Assembly (NCBI GenBank): GCA_963204915.1
Contig: CAUJHS010000031.1
Span: 248,001 to 312,000, forward strand
Origin: Planctomycetota bacterium
Lineage (GTDB): Bacteria; Planctomycetota; Planctomycetia; Pirellulales; Pirellulaceae
Reading direction: 5' to 3'
DNA: 64,000 nt
Each line of letters starts with the position of its first letter. Positions within the stretch are counted from its first letter, which is position 1. Under the pieces are notes generated by a model that saw nothing but the letters and a program-made list of their open reading frames with translations, had not been told where the DNA came from and did not search any database. Of the stretch, positions 36,445 to 44,194 are shown in pieces. Made by a program: the position numbers and the translations under genes.

Positions 36445-39285
36445 CTAACCCTGGATCACGACGTTGTCCCCCGTACCGCCATCGAGAACATCCAAGCCAG
36501 GACCGCCGAGCAACACATCGTCGCCGTCGCCGCCCGTGAGAACGTCGGCGCCGTCGCTGCCGATGAGCACGTCGTCATCCTCCCCGCCATGGCCGACGAG
36601 TTGTATGGCGTTGGCGGCGAGGCCGGAAGCTTCAACGACGTCGTCACCTGCCAAGGCGTTAATGGTCAATCGGTCGTTGGCCGCTTCCGAACCGTAGACG
36701 TTCACCATGGTGGCCAACCCCAGCACCGAGACGCCGCTGGCGTCGCCGAACACCAGGATGACGTCGTCGGTGTTTGTGCCATTGACAATGACCGTGTCTG
36801 GTTGCGCGTCCCCTCCGCCGCCAACACTCGCCAGGTTGACGTTCACTTCGACCACGTCGGTTCCCGAAAGATCGTTCACCACGACCACGTCGGCGCCGCC
36901 GAGCGCGTTGTAATCGATGCCTTCGATATCGTTCAGGTCCATCGTCACACTGGCCACGTCGCGGAAGAAGCGGACTCGCCCGCCCACGGGCGAAATGTCA
37001 ATGTTCTCCGCCACGTTGGCGCCGTTGAAGATCATACGATCGAAACCGGCCTGGCCTTCGAGCGTGTCGTTGTCGTCGCCGGGATTCCAAACGAAGGTGT
37101 CGTCACCGGCGCCGGCGAGCATCAAGTCGTCGCCGTCGCCGCCATTGACCAGATCGTCGCCTTCACTACCCAGGAATACATCGTTGCCCAAGCCGCCATT
37201 CATGGTCAACTGGATCCCGTCCGCTTCGAGCGAGGTGGCGTCGATCGTGTCGTCGCCGCCAAGGGCGTTCAGCGTAAGTCGGTCGTTCGCCTGTTCTTGA
37301 TGGAAAATGTTGACCCTTGCGTGAAGTCCGAAAACGGTGATTCCGCCAGCATCGCCTGCCGCGCCGAAGACATCGGCGCCGTTCGTGCCGTTGACCGTGA
37401 TCGAATCGGCGCCTCCGTCGCCTCCGCCATTCGGACCGCGCAGGTCAAGTCCGATCAACGTTACGTCGGTTCCTGAAAGATCGCCGACAACGACGGTGTC
37501 ATCGCCCCCGAGAGCGCGGAACTCAATCGTCTCCAGATCGTTCAGATCCATGGTGACGTTGGCCACGTTGCGAAGGAAAAGAACTCGTCCGCCGTTCGCG
37601 AGAATATCGATGTTTTCACCCGCCGAAGAGCCAAAAAACCGCATGGCGTCGGTCCCGTCCTGGCCTTCCAAGGTATCGCTCCCGTCGCCGGGCTCCCATT
37701 GGAACACATCGTCGCCCGCGCCCAGGAATGCCACATCATTGCCTTGCTGGCCGTCGACGAAATCGTTGCCGTCGCCTGCGAGAATCACATCGGGCCCTTG
37801 ACTGCCAAGAATCGTATCATCGCCGGCGCCGCCGTCGATGGTGAGCTTGATCACCCCGGCCGGCGTGGTTGACGCGGTCACGCCGTCGTTACCACCGAGG
37901 GCGTTAATGACTAACGAATCGTTCGCTCCTTCGGAGTTCGTAATATTCACCAAAGCCGCAAGTCCGACTACGGCTGCGGAAGTCCCGGCGCCGAAAATGT
38001 CGATGATGTCGTTGCCGTTCGTGCCTTGCACGATCACGGTGTCTGGTTGGGCGTCGCCTGTGGCGCCTCCAAGTACGCCCGCCAGGTTGACGTTAACTTT
38101 GACCAGGTCTGTCCCACTCATCGGGTTGACAACCACGGTGTCGCTGCCCCCGAGCGCATTGAGGTCAATCCCCTCGATGTCGTTCAAATCCATCGCAATC
38201 GTACCGAGATTCCGTGTAAAGCGGGCCCGGTCGCCGTTTGCCGACAGATCAAAAATCTCGGCGCCGCTGCTGCCGTTAAACAGCAAGGTGTCGTTCCCGT
38301 CCTGGCCCTCTACGGTATCGCTCCCGTCGCCGGGGTCCCATTGAAACACGTCATTCCCGGCGCCAAGAAAGGCCACGTCGTTCCCTTGCTGGCCGTCAAT
38401 TAGGTCGTCGCCGTCGCCGCCCAGCAGCAAGTCCACGCCGTTGCTGCCCAATAGCGTATCATTGCCCGCGCCGCCATCGACGGTAATTTGAATGAGCGCC
38501 GCCAAGTTACCTGTCGCGGAAAAACGATCATCGCCGCCGTTGGCGTTCAAAACCAGTTGTTCTGATGTGCCAATGTCAATCGCGAAGGGCGCCGGATCGA
38601 GGCGATCAAACCGTACTCGGCTGCCGTTCGCCGTGGTCGTGAATACCTCGGCGCCGTTGCCGCCGTTGACTTCGACCGTGTCGATACCTGCGCCGCCTTC
38701 ATTCAAGTCGGTGTCATCGCCGGGATTCCACACCATGCGGTCATTGCCCGATTCGCCGAAAATCTGGTCGTCGGCGTCTCCTCCGGTCAGCACATCGTCG
38801 CCTAAACCGCCGAACAAAAAATCGAACCCGCCTCTGCCAAGCAGGGTGTCGTTACCGCCCTGGCCAAATAACAGATCGGCGCCGGAACCGCCCGTGAGCA
38901 CATCATTGCCTTCGCCGCCAAATAAGTTCGCGCGAGGCAAAGCGCCGTTGGTTTCATCGAGCGAGATCGTATCGTTCCCCCCGAGTCCAAAACCTTGCAT
39001 TTGCGCGACGTTGGCCACCGTCGGCGATCCGCCCAACACCGCTACGGCGCCGCCATTAACCAAGATCGATCCCGCCGCATTCCGGCTGATTGTGATCGTA
39101 TTGTCTTGACTGTCGCCCGTGACGGTTAACACGCCGGAACTGGCCGTGAAAAACGCCGTGACGGCGGGCGCGAGGCGGGCTTCGAGCGACTCATGCCGTG
39201 GTGCAAACCGCCGTGCGGCAGGACGAGGGCGAGCCCGCCGACGAAACCGACCGCCAATCACCGACTGAAACAACGAACGCAACAT
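36445..39285 (-). CDS. RTX (hemolysin-type calcium-binding) repeat protein with LEPR-XLL-like N-terminus
   Basis: 946 residues from the ATG at 39285 (GGGAG 8 nt upstream; the frame continues to 39330 without support). The Arg-rich N-terminus ends in HESLEARLAP (about 31-40), the LEPR-XLL-type motif of large exported planctomycete proteins. After it come clusters of GGxGxDxLx nonapeptides (for example GGEGNDVLTGGSGADLLFG near 124-142) separated by beta-strand segments with the recurring phrases A-GGDDTVVV, MDLNDIEGI and WNPGDD. Three large units of 203-214 residues follow each other, and the C-terminus ends in a last RTX block (GGDGDDVLLGGPG). The predicted product is a Ca2+-binding extracellular or envelope protein; no enzymatic domain. 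Confidence 0.9.
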   Translation of the reverse strand: MLRSLFQSVIGGRFRRRARPRPAARRFAPRHESLEARLAPAVTAFFTASSGVLTVTGDSQDNTITISRNAAGSILVNGGAVAVLGGSPTVANVAQMQGFGLGGNDTISLDETNGALPRANLFGGEGNDVLTGGSGADLLFGQGGNDTLLGRGGFDFLFGGLGDDVLTGGDADDQIFGESGNDRMVWNPGDDTDLNEGGAGIDTVEVNGGNGAEVFTTTANGSRVRFDRLDPAPFAIDIGTSEQLVLNANGGDDRFSATGNLAALIQITVDGGAGNDTLLGSNGVDLLLGGDGDDLIDGQQGNDVAFLGAGNDVFQWDPGDGSDTVEGQDGNDTLLFNGSSGAEIFDLSANGDRARFTRNLGTIAMDLNDIEGIDLNALGGSDTVVVNPMSGTDLVKVNVNLAGVLGGATGDAQPDTVIVQGTNGNDIIDIFGAGTSAAVVGLAALVNITNSEGANDSLVINALGGNDGVTASTTPAGVIKLTIDGGAGDDTILGSQGPDVILAGDGNDFVDGQQGNDVAFLGAGDDVFQWEPGDGSDTLEGQDGTDAMRFFGSSAGENIDILANGGRVLFLRNVANVTMDLNDLETIEFRALGGDDTVVVGDLSGTDVTLIGLDLRGPNGGGDGGADSITVNGTNGADVFGAAGDAGGITVFGLHARVNIFHQEQANDRLTLNALGGDDTIDATSLEADGIQLTMNGGLGNDVFLGSEGDDLVNGGDGDDLMLAGAGDDTFVWNPGDDNDTLEGQAGFDRMIFNGANVAENIDISPVGGRVRFFRDVASVTMDLNDIEGIDYNALGGADVVVVNDLSGTDVVEVNVNLASVGGGGDAQPDTVIVNGTNTDDVILVFGDASGVSVLGLATMVNVYGSEAANDRLTINALAGDDVVEASGLAANAIQLVGHGGEDDDVLIGSDGADVLTGGDGDDVLLGGPGLDVLDGGTGDNVVIQG
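36595..38481 (-). repeat. Three tandem repeats of 203-214 residues in the RTX protein
   Basis: Reading on the minus strand, units start at 38481 (214 aa), 37839 (212 aa) and 37203 (203 aa). Each begins with (V/I/M)-D/N-GG-GND--LGS, runs through W-PGD--DT-EGQ-G-D and MDLND-E-I, then GTNG-D and ND-L-INALGGDD. A partial unit precedes the first. The DNA repeats are coding and diverged. Confidence 0.8.
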
Positions 39286-39299
39286 CGTCACAACTCCCA

Positions 39300-39420
39300 A
39301 GGTGTATACAGGAACGCGATCAGCCCCCATGAGCTGGAGCCCCGGTGTAGGTTTTGCCCTTCACCAGCTTTAGTCTCCGTTCGTTGCCGAGACGGACTCG
39401 CACTGGTAGAATTTTTTTCG
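39300..39420 (-). promoter_or_regulatory. Candidate structured 5' leader of the RTX gene
   Basis: Minus-strand leader directly upstream of the ATG at 39285. It contains a GTCTC/GAGAC stem closing on a GGCAACGAACG loop, then AGCTGG ... CCAGCT enclosing a GGGCAAAACC segment. GGGCAAAACC resembles the start of the cyclic-di-GMP-I (GEMM) aptamer, but the following GGACGCAAAGCC-like segment is not visible, so no riboswitch class is assigned. Confidence 0.25.
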
Positions 39421-39531
39421 CCCAGGGGCCGGTCCGCGGCGAAAGTCTTCCCATGGCCTAGGTGAGGGCCCTTGCAAGACAACCGTCGTGGAGTTAGCCC
39501 CGAAGCGATCGGTCTTCCGACGGGCTCAGAT

Positions 39532-39543
39532 TTTGTCGACAAA
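39532..39543. promoter_or_regulatory. 12-bp perfect palindrome before the sigma-factor start
   Basis: TTTGTCGACAAA is perfectly self-complementary and ends 17 nt before the GTG at 39561; a further TTGTCG half-site overlaps the start codon (39556-39561). It is placed like an operator or translation-blocking site. Confidence 0.4.
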
Positions 39544-39560
39544 CTCGTCAAAAACTTGTC

Positions 39561-40160
39561 GTGCTTTCTCCAGAAGCCTTTACCCACCTGATGGCGCGCG
39601 TGCAGGCCGGCGATCCAGACGCCGCTGCCGAATTGATCCGGCATTACGAGTCGGACATCCGGTTGGAGGTGCGCGTGAGAATGCGCGTGCAGGACGGACG
39701 CATGAAGCGTCTGCTCGATTCGATGGACATTACCCAGTCGGTGCTGGGAAGCTTCTTTGCGGGGGTGGCGGCCGGCAGGTTCGTTCCCGAACATCCCCAA
39801 CAGCTGCTGGGGCTGCTCGTCGCCATGACGCGCAACAAACTGTTGAACCAGGTGCGCAATCAACGGCGCCAACGGCGCGACATCCGTCGAGTACAGTCGC
39901 TCGATGCCGCGGTTCACGATGTGCACGACGGCGAAGCGACGCCAAGCCAAGTCGTCGCAAGCCAAGAAATTCTCGGCGAGTTTCGCAAGCGTTTAACCGA
40001 GGAAGAACGACAGCTTGCCGAACTCCGAGGCGCCGGGCAGGGTTGGCCGGCCATCGCAGCCGAATTGGGAGGCACGCCCGATGGTCGCCGCAAGCAACTT
40101 GAACGCGCCTTCGCCCGCGTTGCGGCGGAACTTGGTTTAAATGAAGAGCTTGCCCTATAG
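39561..40160 (+). CDS. ECF-family RNA polymerase sigma factor (planctomycete type)
   Basis: 199 residues. Region 2: DAAAELIRHYESDIRLEVRVRM then DSMDITQSVLGSFFAG and VPEHPQQLLGLLVAMTRNKLLNQVRNQRRQRRD (about 21-106). Region 4: ILGEFRKRLTEEERQLAELRGAGQGWPAIAAELGGTPDGRRKQLERA (about 139-184) with a helix-turn-helix. This is the form common in planctomycetes, where such sigma factors sit next to Ser/Thr kinases. Start is a GTG at 39561 with no strong Shine-Dalgarno; ATG at residue 11 is the alternative. The kinase gene begins 11 nt after its stop, so kinase control of the sigma factor is a reasonable inference. No anti-sigma factor is seen. Confidence 0.85.
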   Translation: MLSPEAFTHLMARVQAGDPDAAAELIRHYESDIRLEVRVRMRVQDGRMKRLLDSMDITQSVLGSFFAGVAAGRFVPEHPQQLLGLLVAMTRNKLLNQVRNQRRQRRDIRRVQSLDAAVHDVHDGEATPSQVVASQEILGEFRKRLTEEERQLAELRGAGQGWPAIAAELGGTPDGRRKQLERAFARVAAELGLNEELAL

Positions 40161-40171
40161 CGTGAAATCCC

Positions 40172-43100
40172 ATGAATGAGTCTTTGGGCGAGCAGCTTTG
40201 CACGGAGATGGTCGAACGATGGCGCCGGGGAGAGCGAGTCCCCGCTGAGGCGTTTTTGCATCGCCATCCGGACTTGGATTCCGATTTTGCGTTCGAATTG
40301 ATTTTGACCGAGGTCGTCCTGCGGCAAGAGTACGGCGATCCGGCGCCGCAAGATGAGTTCGTGTGGCGCTTTCCCACGTTTGCCGATCGCCTGCAGCGCC
40401 ACTTCCTGTTGCATGCGACATTGGCCGCCGACGTTGAATACTCGAATTCGGCGACCTTTGTTTCGCGTCCGCCGCCGTTGGTTCAGGTTTCCCATTTGCT
40501 TCCGGCGGTGCCGGGGTATGAGTTGCTCAGCGAATTGGGACGTGGCGGCATGGGCGTCATCTACAAGGCCCGAGAAACAAACCTGGCTCGCTATGTGGCG
40601 CTTAAGTTTTTGCCGGCCGAGTTTTCCCAAGATCCTGACCGATTGGACCGATTATTGCGCGAAGCGCGCACCGCGTCGGCGCTGAATCATCCCCATATTT
40701 GCACGGTTCATGCCTTGGGAGAACACGACGGTCGTCCCTTCATTGTCATGGAGTTCATCGAAGGCGTCACGCTCCAAACCATGCTGGCGCGGCGCATCGA
40801 GGTGGATGTTGCGGTGCGGCTCATTCGTCAAGCGGCGCAAGCGCTGGCGGCAGCGCACGCTGCCGGCGTCGTCCATCGAGACGTCAAACCTGAGAACATC
40901 ATGGTGCGCGATGACGGCTACGTCAAAGTGCTCGATTTTGGCCTGGCGCGACGGTTGCCGACCCTGGCGCACCCCAGTCCCAAAGAGGGTTCAACCACCG
41001 AGCCGGGCGCCATCTTGGGCACCGTGGCGTACATGTCGCCCGAGCAGGCCCGCGGCATGACGGCCGAGAGCGCGTCGGATGTGTTCTCGTTGGGCATCGT
41101 GTTGTATCAGCTTGTCACGGGGGAGCACCCGTTCGAGGCGGATTCGCCGTTGGGTATGCTCCACGCGATTACGTCGCGCTTGCCGCTGGCGCCACAGCGG
41201 CTCAACCCGACAATGCCCGCCGCCTTGGCGGGCCTGCTCGAGGCCATGCTGCACAAAGACGCGCGGTTACGGCCGAGGGCGTTGGAGGTGGAGCAGGTGT
41301 TAGCTTCGCTCGCCGATGCGGCTTTGCCACGTGCTCCCGTTGCGACCGGCCGCCCGATCGTCCGTCGCGAACCCGAGTTGGCGCGCCTTCGCGAAGCGCT
41401 CGAGGCCGCCGCAGCCGGACGTGGCGCGCTGGTGTGTATCGCAGGCGAACCGGGCATTGGCAAAACGACGTTAGTCGAGGAGTTTCTGAATCATTTGTCG
41501 GAGTGTGGGCGAGGTTGCCTCGTAGCCCGTGGCCGGTGTTCTGAGCGATTGGCGGAAGCGGAAGCCTATTTGCCGGTGCTTGACGCGCTCGAAGACCTAC
41601 TCACGGCCGATCGCACCGGCGCCGCGGCGCGAACGATGAAGATCGTGGCGCCGACCTGGTACGCCCAGGTGGCCTCCGCCGATCCTGGCCGAGATTCGCT
41701 CGTTGCTTTCCCCGCACTTGGAATCCGTCAGGATCGTGACGGGGTTGATCCCGCGGCGGCGACGCCGCCGCCACACCACGCACCCGCAATCGCGCGCCGC
41801 CTGCCGCCGGAGCGCGCGGCGTCGCAACAAGCCATGCTGCGCGAGTTTTGCAGCCTGGTGCAGGAGCTTTCAAGGCTCGGCCCCATGGTCTTCTTCTTTG
41901 ACGATGTGCACTGGGCCGACGTGTCGACTGTCGATCTTCTCGCCCATCTGGGACGGAATTGCCGCGGGTTGCGTGTGTTGGTGCTGGCCACTTACCGCCC
42001 GACGGAATTGTTGCTCGGACCGCACCCATTCCACCGCGTGCGGTTAGAGTTGGAGTCGCAAGGCGTGCTCTTCGATTTGCCCTTGGGGTTTCTCAATCGT
42101 GAAGAGATTCAAGCCTACCTGACGTTGGCGTTCCCCGATCATGCTTTCGCTCCTGATTTTGCCGAATTAATCTACGCACGTACGGAAGGAAGCCCGCTCT
42201 TTCTGGTCGACCTGTTGCGCTACTTGCGCGAACGCAGTGTGATTGCTCAGATCGACGGCCGATGGTCGCTCGCACAAGATTTGCCCGACTTGCGCCGCGA
42301 GCTGCCTAGTTCGGTGCGCAGTATGATTCAACGCAAGCTGGACCGGCTTGACGAGGAAGATCGTTTACTGCTGGCGGCGGCGAGCGTCCAGGGACATGAA
42401 TTCGACTCGGCGGTCGTGGCCGGTGCGCTAGGACTGCACGCCGCCGACGTGGAAGAACGGCTGCAAATGCTCGACCGGGTTCACGGTTTGGTTCGATCGG
42501 TACGCGAACATGAGTTCCCAGACCGAACGCTCACGGTGCGGTATGTTTTTGTGCATATCCTTTATCAACAGGCGCTCTACCACGATTTGCAACCGACGCG
42601 GCGCGCTAACTTCGGGGCCGCACTGGCGCAAACACTCGAACGGCGCCAGGGAGATCAGAGCGGCGCGGCGGCGTCCGAGCTGGCATGGTTGTACGAGGTC
42701 GGAAGAGACTTTCTGCGCGCTGCGCGGCATTCGTGGCGCGCCGCGCAAAACGCCGCGAGCGTGTTCGCGCATCGGGAGGCGGTGGTCTTGGCCCGCTGGG
42801 GCTTGCGGCTGTTAGAGGCCGCACCGGAAACCTCCGAGCGAGCCGCGCTAGAGCTTTCCTTGCAAACCACCTTGGGCATGCAACTTCAAGTGACGGAGGG
42901 GTTCGCAGCGGCGTCGGCGCGTCAAGCGTATGCGCGGGCGCGCGAACTTTGCGGACAGACCACGGAAGCCGCGCCATTGTTCCCCGTGCTCTGGGGTCTG
43001 TGGCTGTTTTCAAAAGTCCGTTCCGAATTGAGCAAAGCTCAAGAAATGGCGGGCGAACTTGCGTCTTTGGCGCGTCGGTTGCGCGATCCGGACTTGTCGC

Positions 43101-43993
43101 TCCAGGCTCACCAGGCCTTGGGCATGACCGCATTTTGTCAAGGTGAGCCAGCGACGGCCATTCAGCACGTCGAGCAAGCCGCCGCGCTGTACGACCCGGA
43201 TCGGCACGTGGCTCACGCTTACTTATTCGGGCAAGACCCAGGCATTATGTGCCAGGCGTTTGGGGAGGTCGCTCTGTGGCTGTTGGGTTACCCCGAACAA
43301 GCGCTCTGGCATAGCGAAGCGGCAATTCGCCGGAGCCGGGGACTGTCGCCCAGCAGCCAAGCCATTGCACTGCATTTCGCAGCCATGCTGCATCAACTTT
43401 GCCGCAACCCCATGCGTGCAAAGGCGTGCGCCGAGGCTTCGATCGCGATTGCCTCGGAACATGGCTTCTCGTTTTGGCGTGCCGGCGGACGCGTGCTCCA
43501 TGGTTGGTCGCTTGCCGCATGTGGCAAGCCGGATGAGGGAATCTCGCAACTGCGCCAAGGGTTGCGCGACTGGCGAGCGACCGAGAGCGTCACTTATGAA
43601 ACGTATTACTTAGGGTTGCTGGCCGACGTATTGCGTGAGCAGGGACAACTTGCCGAGGGCCGGCGCGTTGTGGATGAGGCCTTGGAATTGGCGCGCCGCA
43701 CGGGGGAAGGGCTTTACGAAGCAGAATTGCACCGCTTGCGAGGTGAACTTTGTCTCCCGCACGATGGCGATCACGCCGAGCTCTGCTTCCACCAGGCATT
43801 GTCTTTTGCACGTCGCCAAGACGCCAAGTCGCTGGAGTTGCGCGCTGCAATGAGTCTGGTGCGAGTCGCCCCCTCGCTCGAGAACAAGAACCAACTTGCC
43901 GAGGTTTATGAGCGCTTTAACGAGGGGCTTCAGACTGCCGATCTGCAAGATGCACGCCGCCTTCTCAGCGAAAACGTGACGCCAACCAACTAA
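40172..43993 (+). CDS. Ser/Thr protein kinase-AAA ATPase-TPR signalling protein
   Basis: 1,273 residues. The N-terminal 110 resemble the leader region of planctomycete kinases paired with ECF sigma factors. Kinase domain (about 116-385): GRGGMG 123-128, Lys145, HRDVKPEN 235-242, D255FG, MSPEQ 288-292, all catalytic residues intact. AAA-16-type ATPase (about 398-800): Walker A GEPGIGKT 425-432, Walker B FFFDDVHWAD 574-583, and ARTEGSPLFLVDLLRYL as in LuxR/AfsR-like predicted ATPases. The remaining 470 or so residues are helical, TPR-like (LGMTAFCQGEPATAIQHVEQ, EGRRVVDEALELARRTGEG). The combination resembles PknK/AcoK-type signal-transduction ATPases. No transmembrane segment is evident. It probably senses a ligand or partner through the ATPase-TPR region and acts on the adjacent sigma factor (inference). 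Confidence 0.9.
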   Translation: MNESLGEQLCTEMVERWRRGERVPAEAFLHRHPDLDSDFAFELILTEVVLRQEYGDPAPQDEFVWRFPTFADRLQRHFLLHATLAADVEYSNSATFVSRPPPLVQVSHLLPAVPGYELLSELGRGGMGVIYKARETNLARYVALKFLPAEFSQDPDRLDRLLREARTASALNHPHICTVHALGEHDGRPFIVMEFIEGVTLQTMLARRIEVDVAVRLIRQAAQALAAAHAAGVVHRDVKPENIMVRDDGYVKVLDFGLARRLPTLAHPSPKEGSTTEPGAILGTVAYMSPEQARGMTAESASDVFSLGIVLYQLVTGEHPFEADSPLGMLHAITSRLPLAPQRLNPTMPAALAGLLEAMLHKDARLRPRALEVEQVLASLADAALPRAPVATGRPIVRREPELARLREALEAAAAGRGALVCIAGEPGIGKTTLVEEFLNHLSECGRGCLVARGRCSERLAEAEAYLPVLDALEDLLTADRTGAAARTMKIVAPTWYAQVASADPGRDSLVAFPALGIRQDRDGVDPAAATPPPHHAPAIARRLPPERAASQQAMLREFCSLVQELSRLGPMVFFFDDVHWADVSTVDLLAHLGRNCRGLRVLVLATYRPTELLLGPHPFHRVRLELESQGVLFDLPLGFLNREEIQAYLTLAFPDHAFAPDFAELIYARTEGSPLFLVDLLRYLRERSVIAQIDGRWSLAQDLPDLRRELPSSVRSMIQRKLDRLDEEDRLLLAAASVQGHEFDSAVVAGALGLHAADVEERLQMLDRVHGLVRSVREHEFPDRTLTVRYVFVHILYQQALYHDLQPTRRANFGAALAQTLERRQGDQSGAAASELAWLYEVGRDFLRAARHSWRAAQNAASVFAHREAVVLARWGLRLLEAAPETSERAALELSLQTTLGMQLQVTEGFAAASARQAYARARELCGQTTEAAPLFPVLWGLWLFSKVRSELSKAQEMAGELASLARRLRDPDLSLQAHQALGMTAFCQGEPATAIQHVEQAAALYDPDRHVAHAYLFGQDPGIMCQAFGEVALWLLGYPEQALWHSEAAIRRSRGLSPSSQAIALHFAAMLHQLCRNPMRAKACAEASIAIASEHGFSFWRAGGRVLHGWSLAACGKPDEGISQLRQGLRDWRATESVTYETYYLGLLADVLREQGQLAEGRRVVDEALELARRTGEGLYEAELHRLRGELCLPHDGDHAELCFHQALSFARRQDAKSLELRAAMSLVRVAPSLENKNQLAEVYERFNEGLQTADLQDARRLLSENVTPTN

Positions 43994-44194
43994 CGCCAAG
44001 ATAGAAACGCACCCCTGACCGGTACGCAAACACCACTGACGCAGCTGCTCTCGTCTCTTCAACTCGGTATCTCTCAAACGGATTCGACGCTTGCCCCAGG
44101 CGGATAAATCAGTCCGCGTTGATGTATGCGAGGCGAAATGGTACCTTAGGCGTGAACTGAACCTCGTATTTCACCCACCCGGAGACGTCATCCC

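Noticed and set aside
36244-37476. 410-residue plus-strand frame opposite the RTX gene
   Set aside because: Translation is a low-complexity shadow of the RTX repeats, while the minus strand gives recognisable GGxGxD units.
36595-38481. Possible CRISPR or satellite array suggested by regular repeats
   Set aside because: Repeats are about 640 bp, coding and diverged; there are no short identical repeats with unique spacers.
39488-40102. Plus-strand 204-residue frame overlapping the sigma factor
   Set aside because: Arg/Ala-rich shadow frame; the sigma-factor frame has clear region 2 and region 4 sequence.
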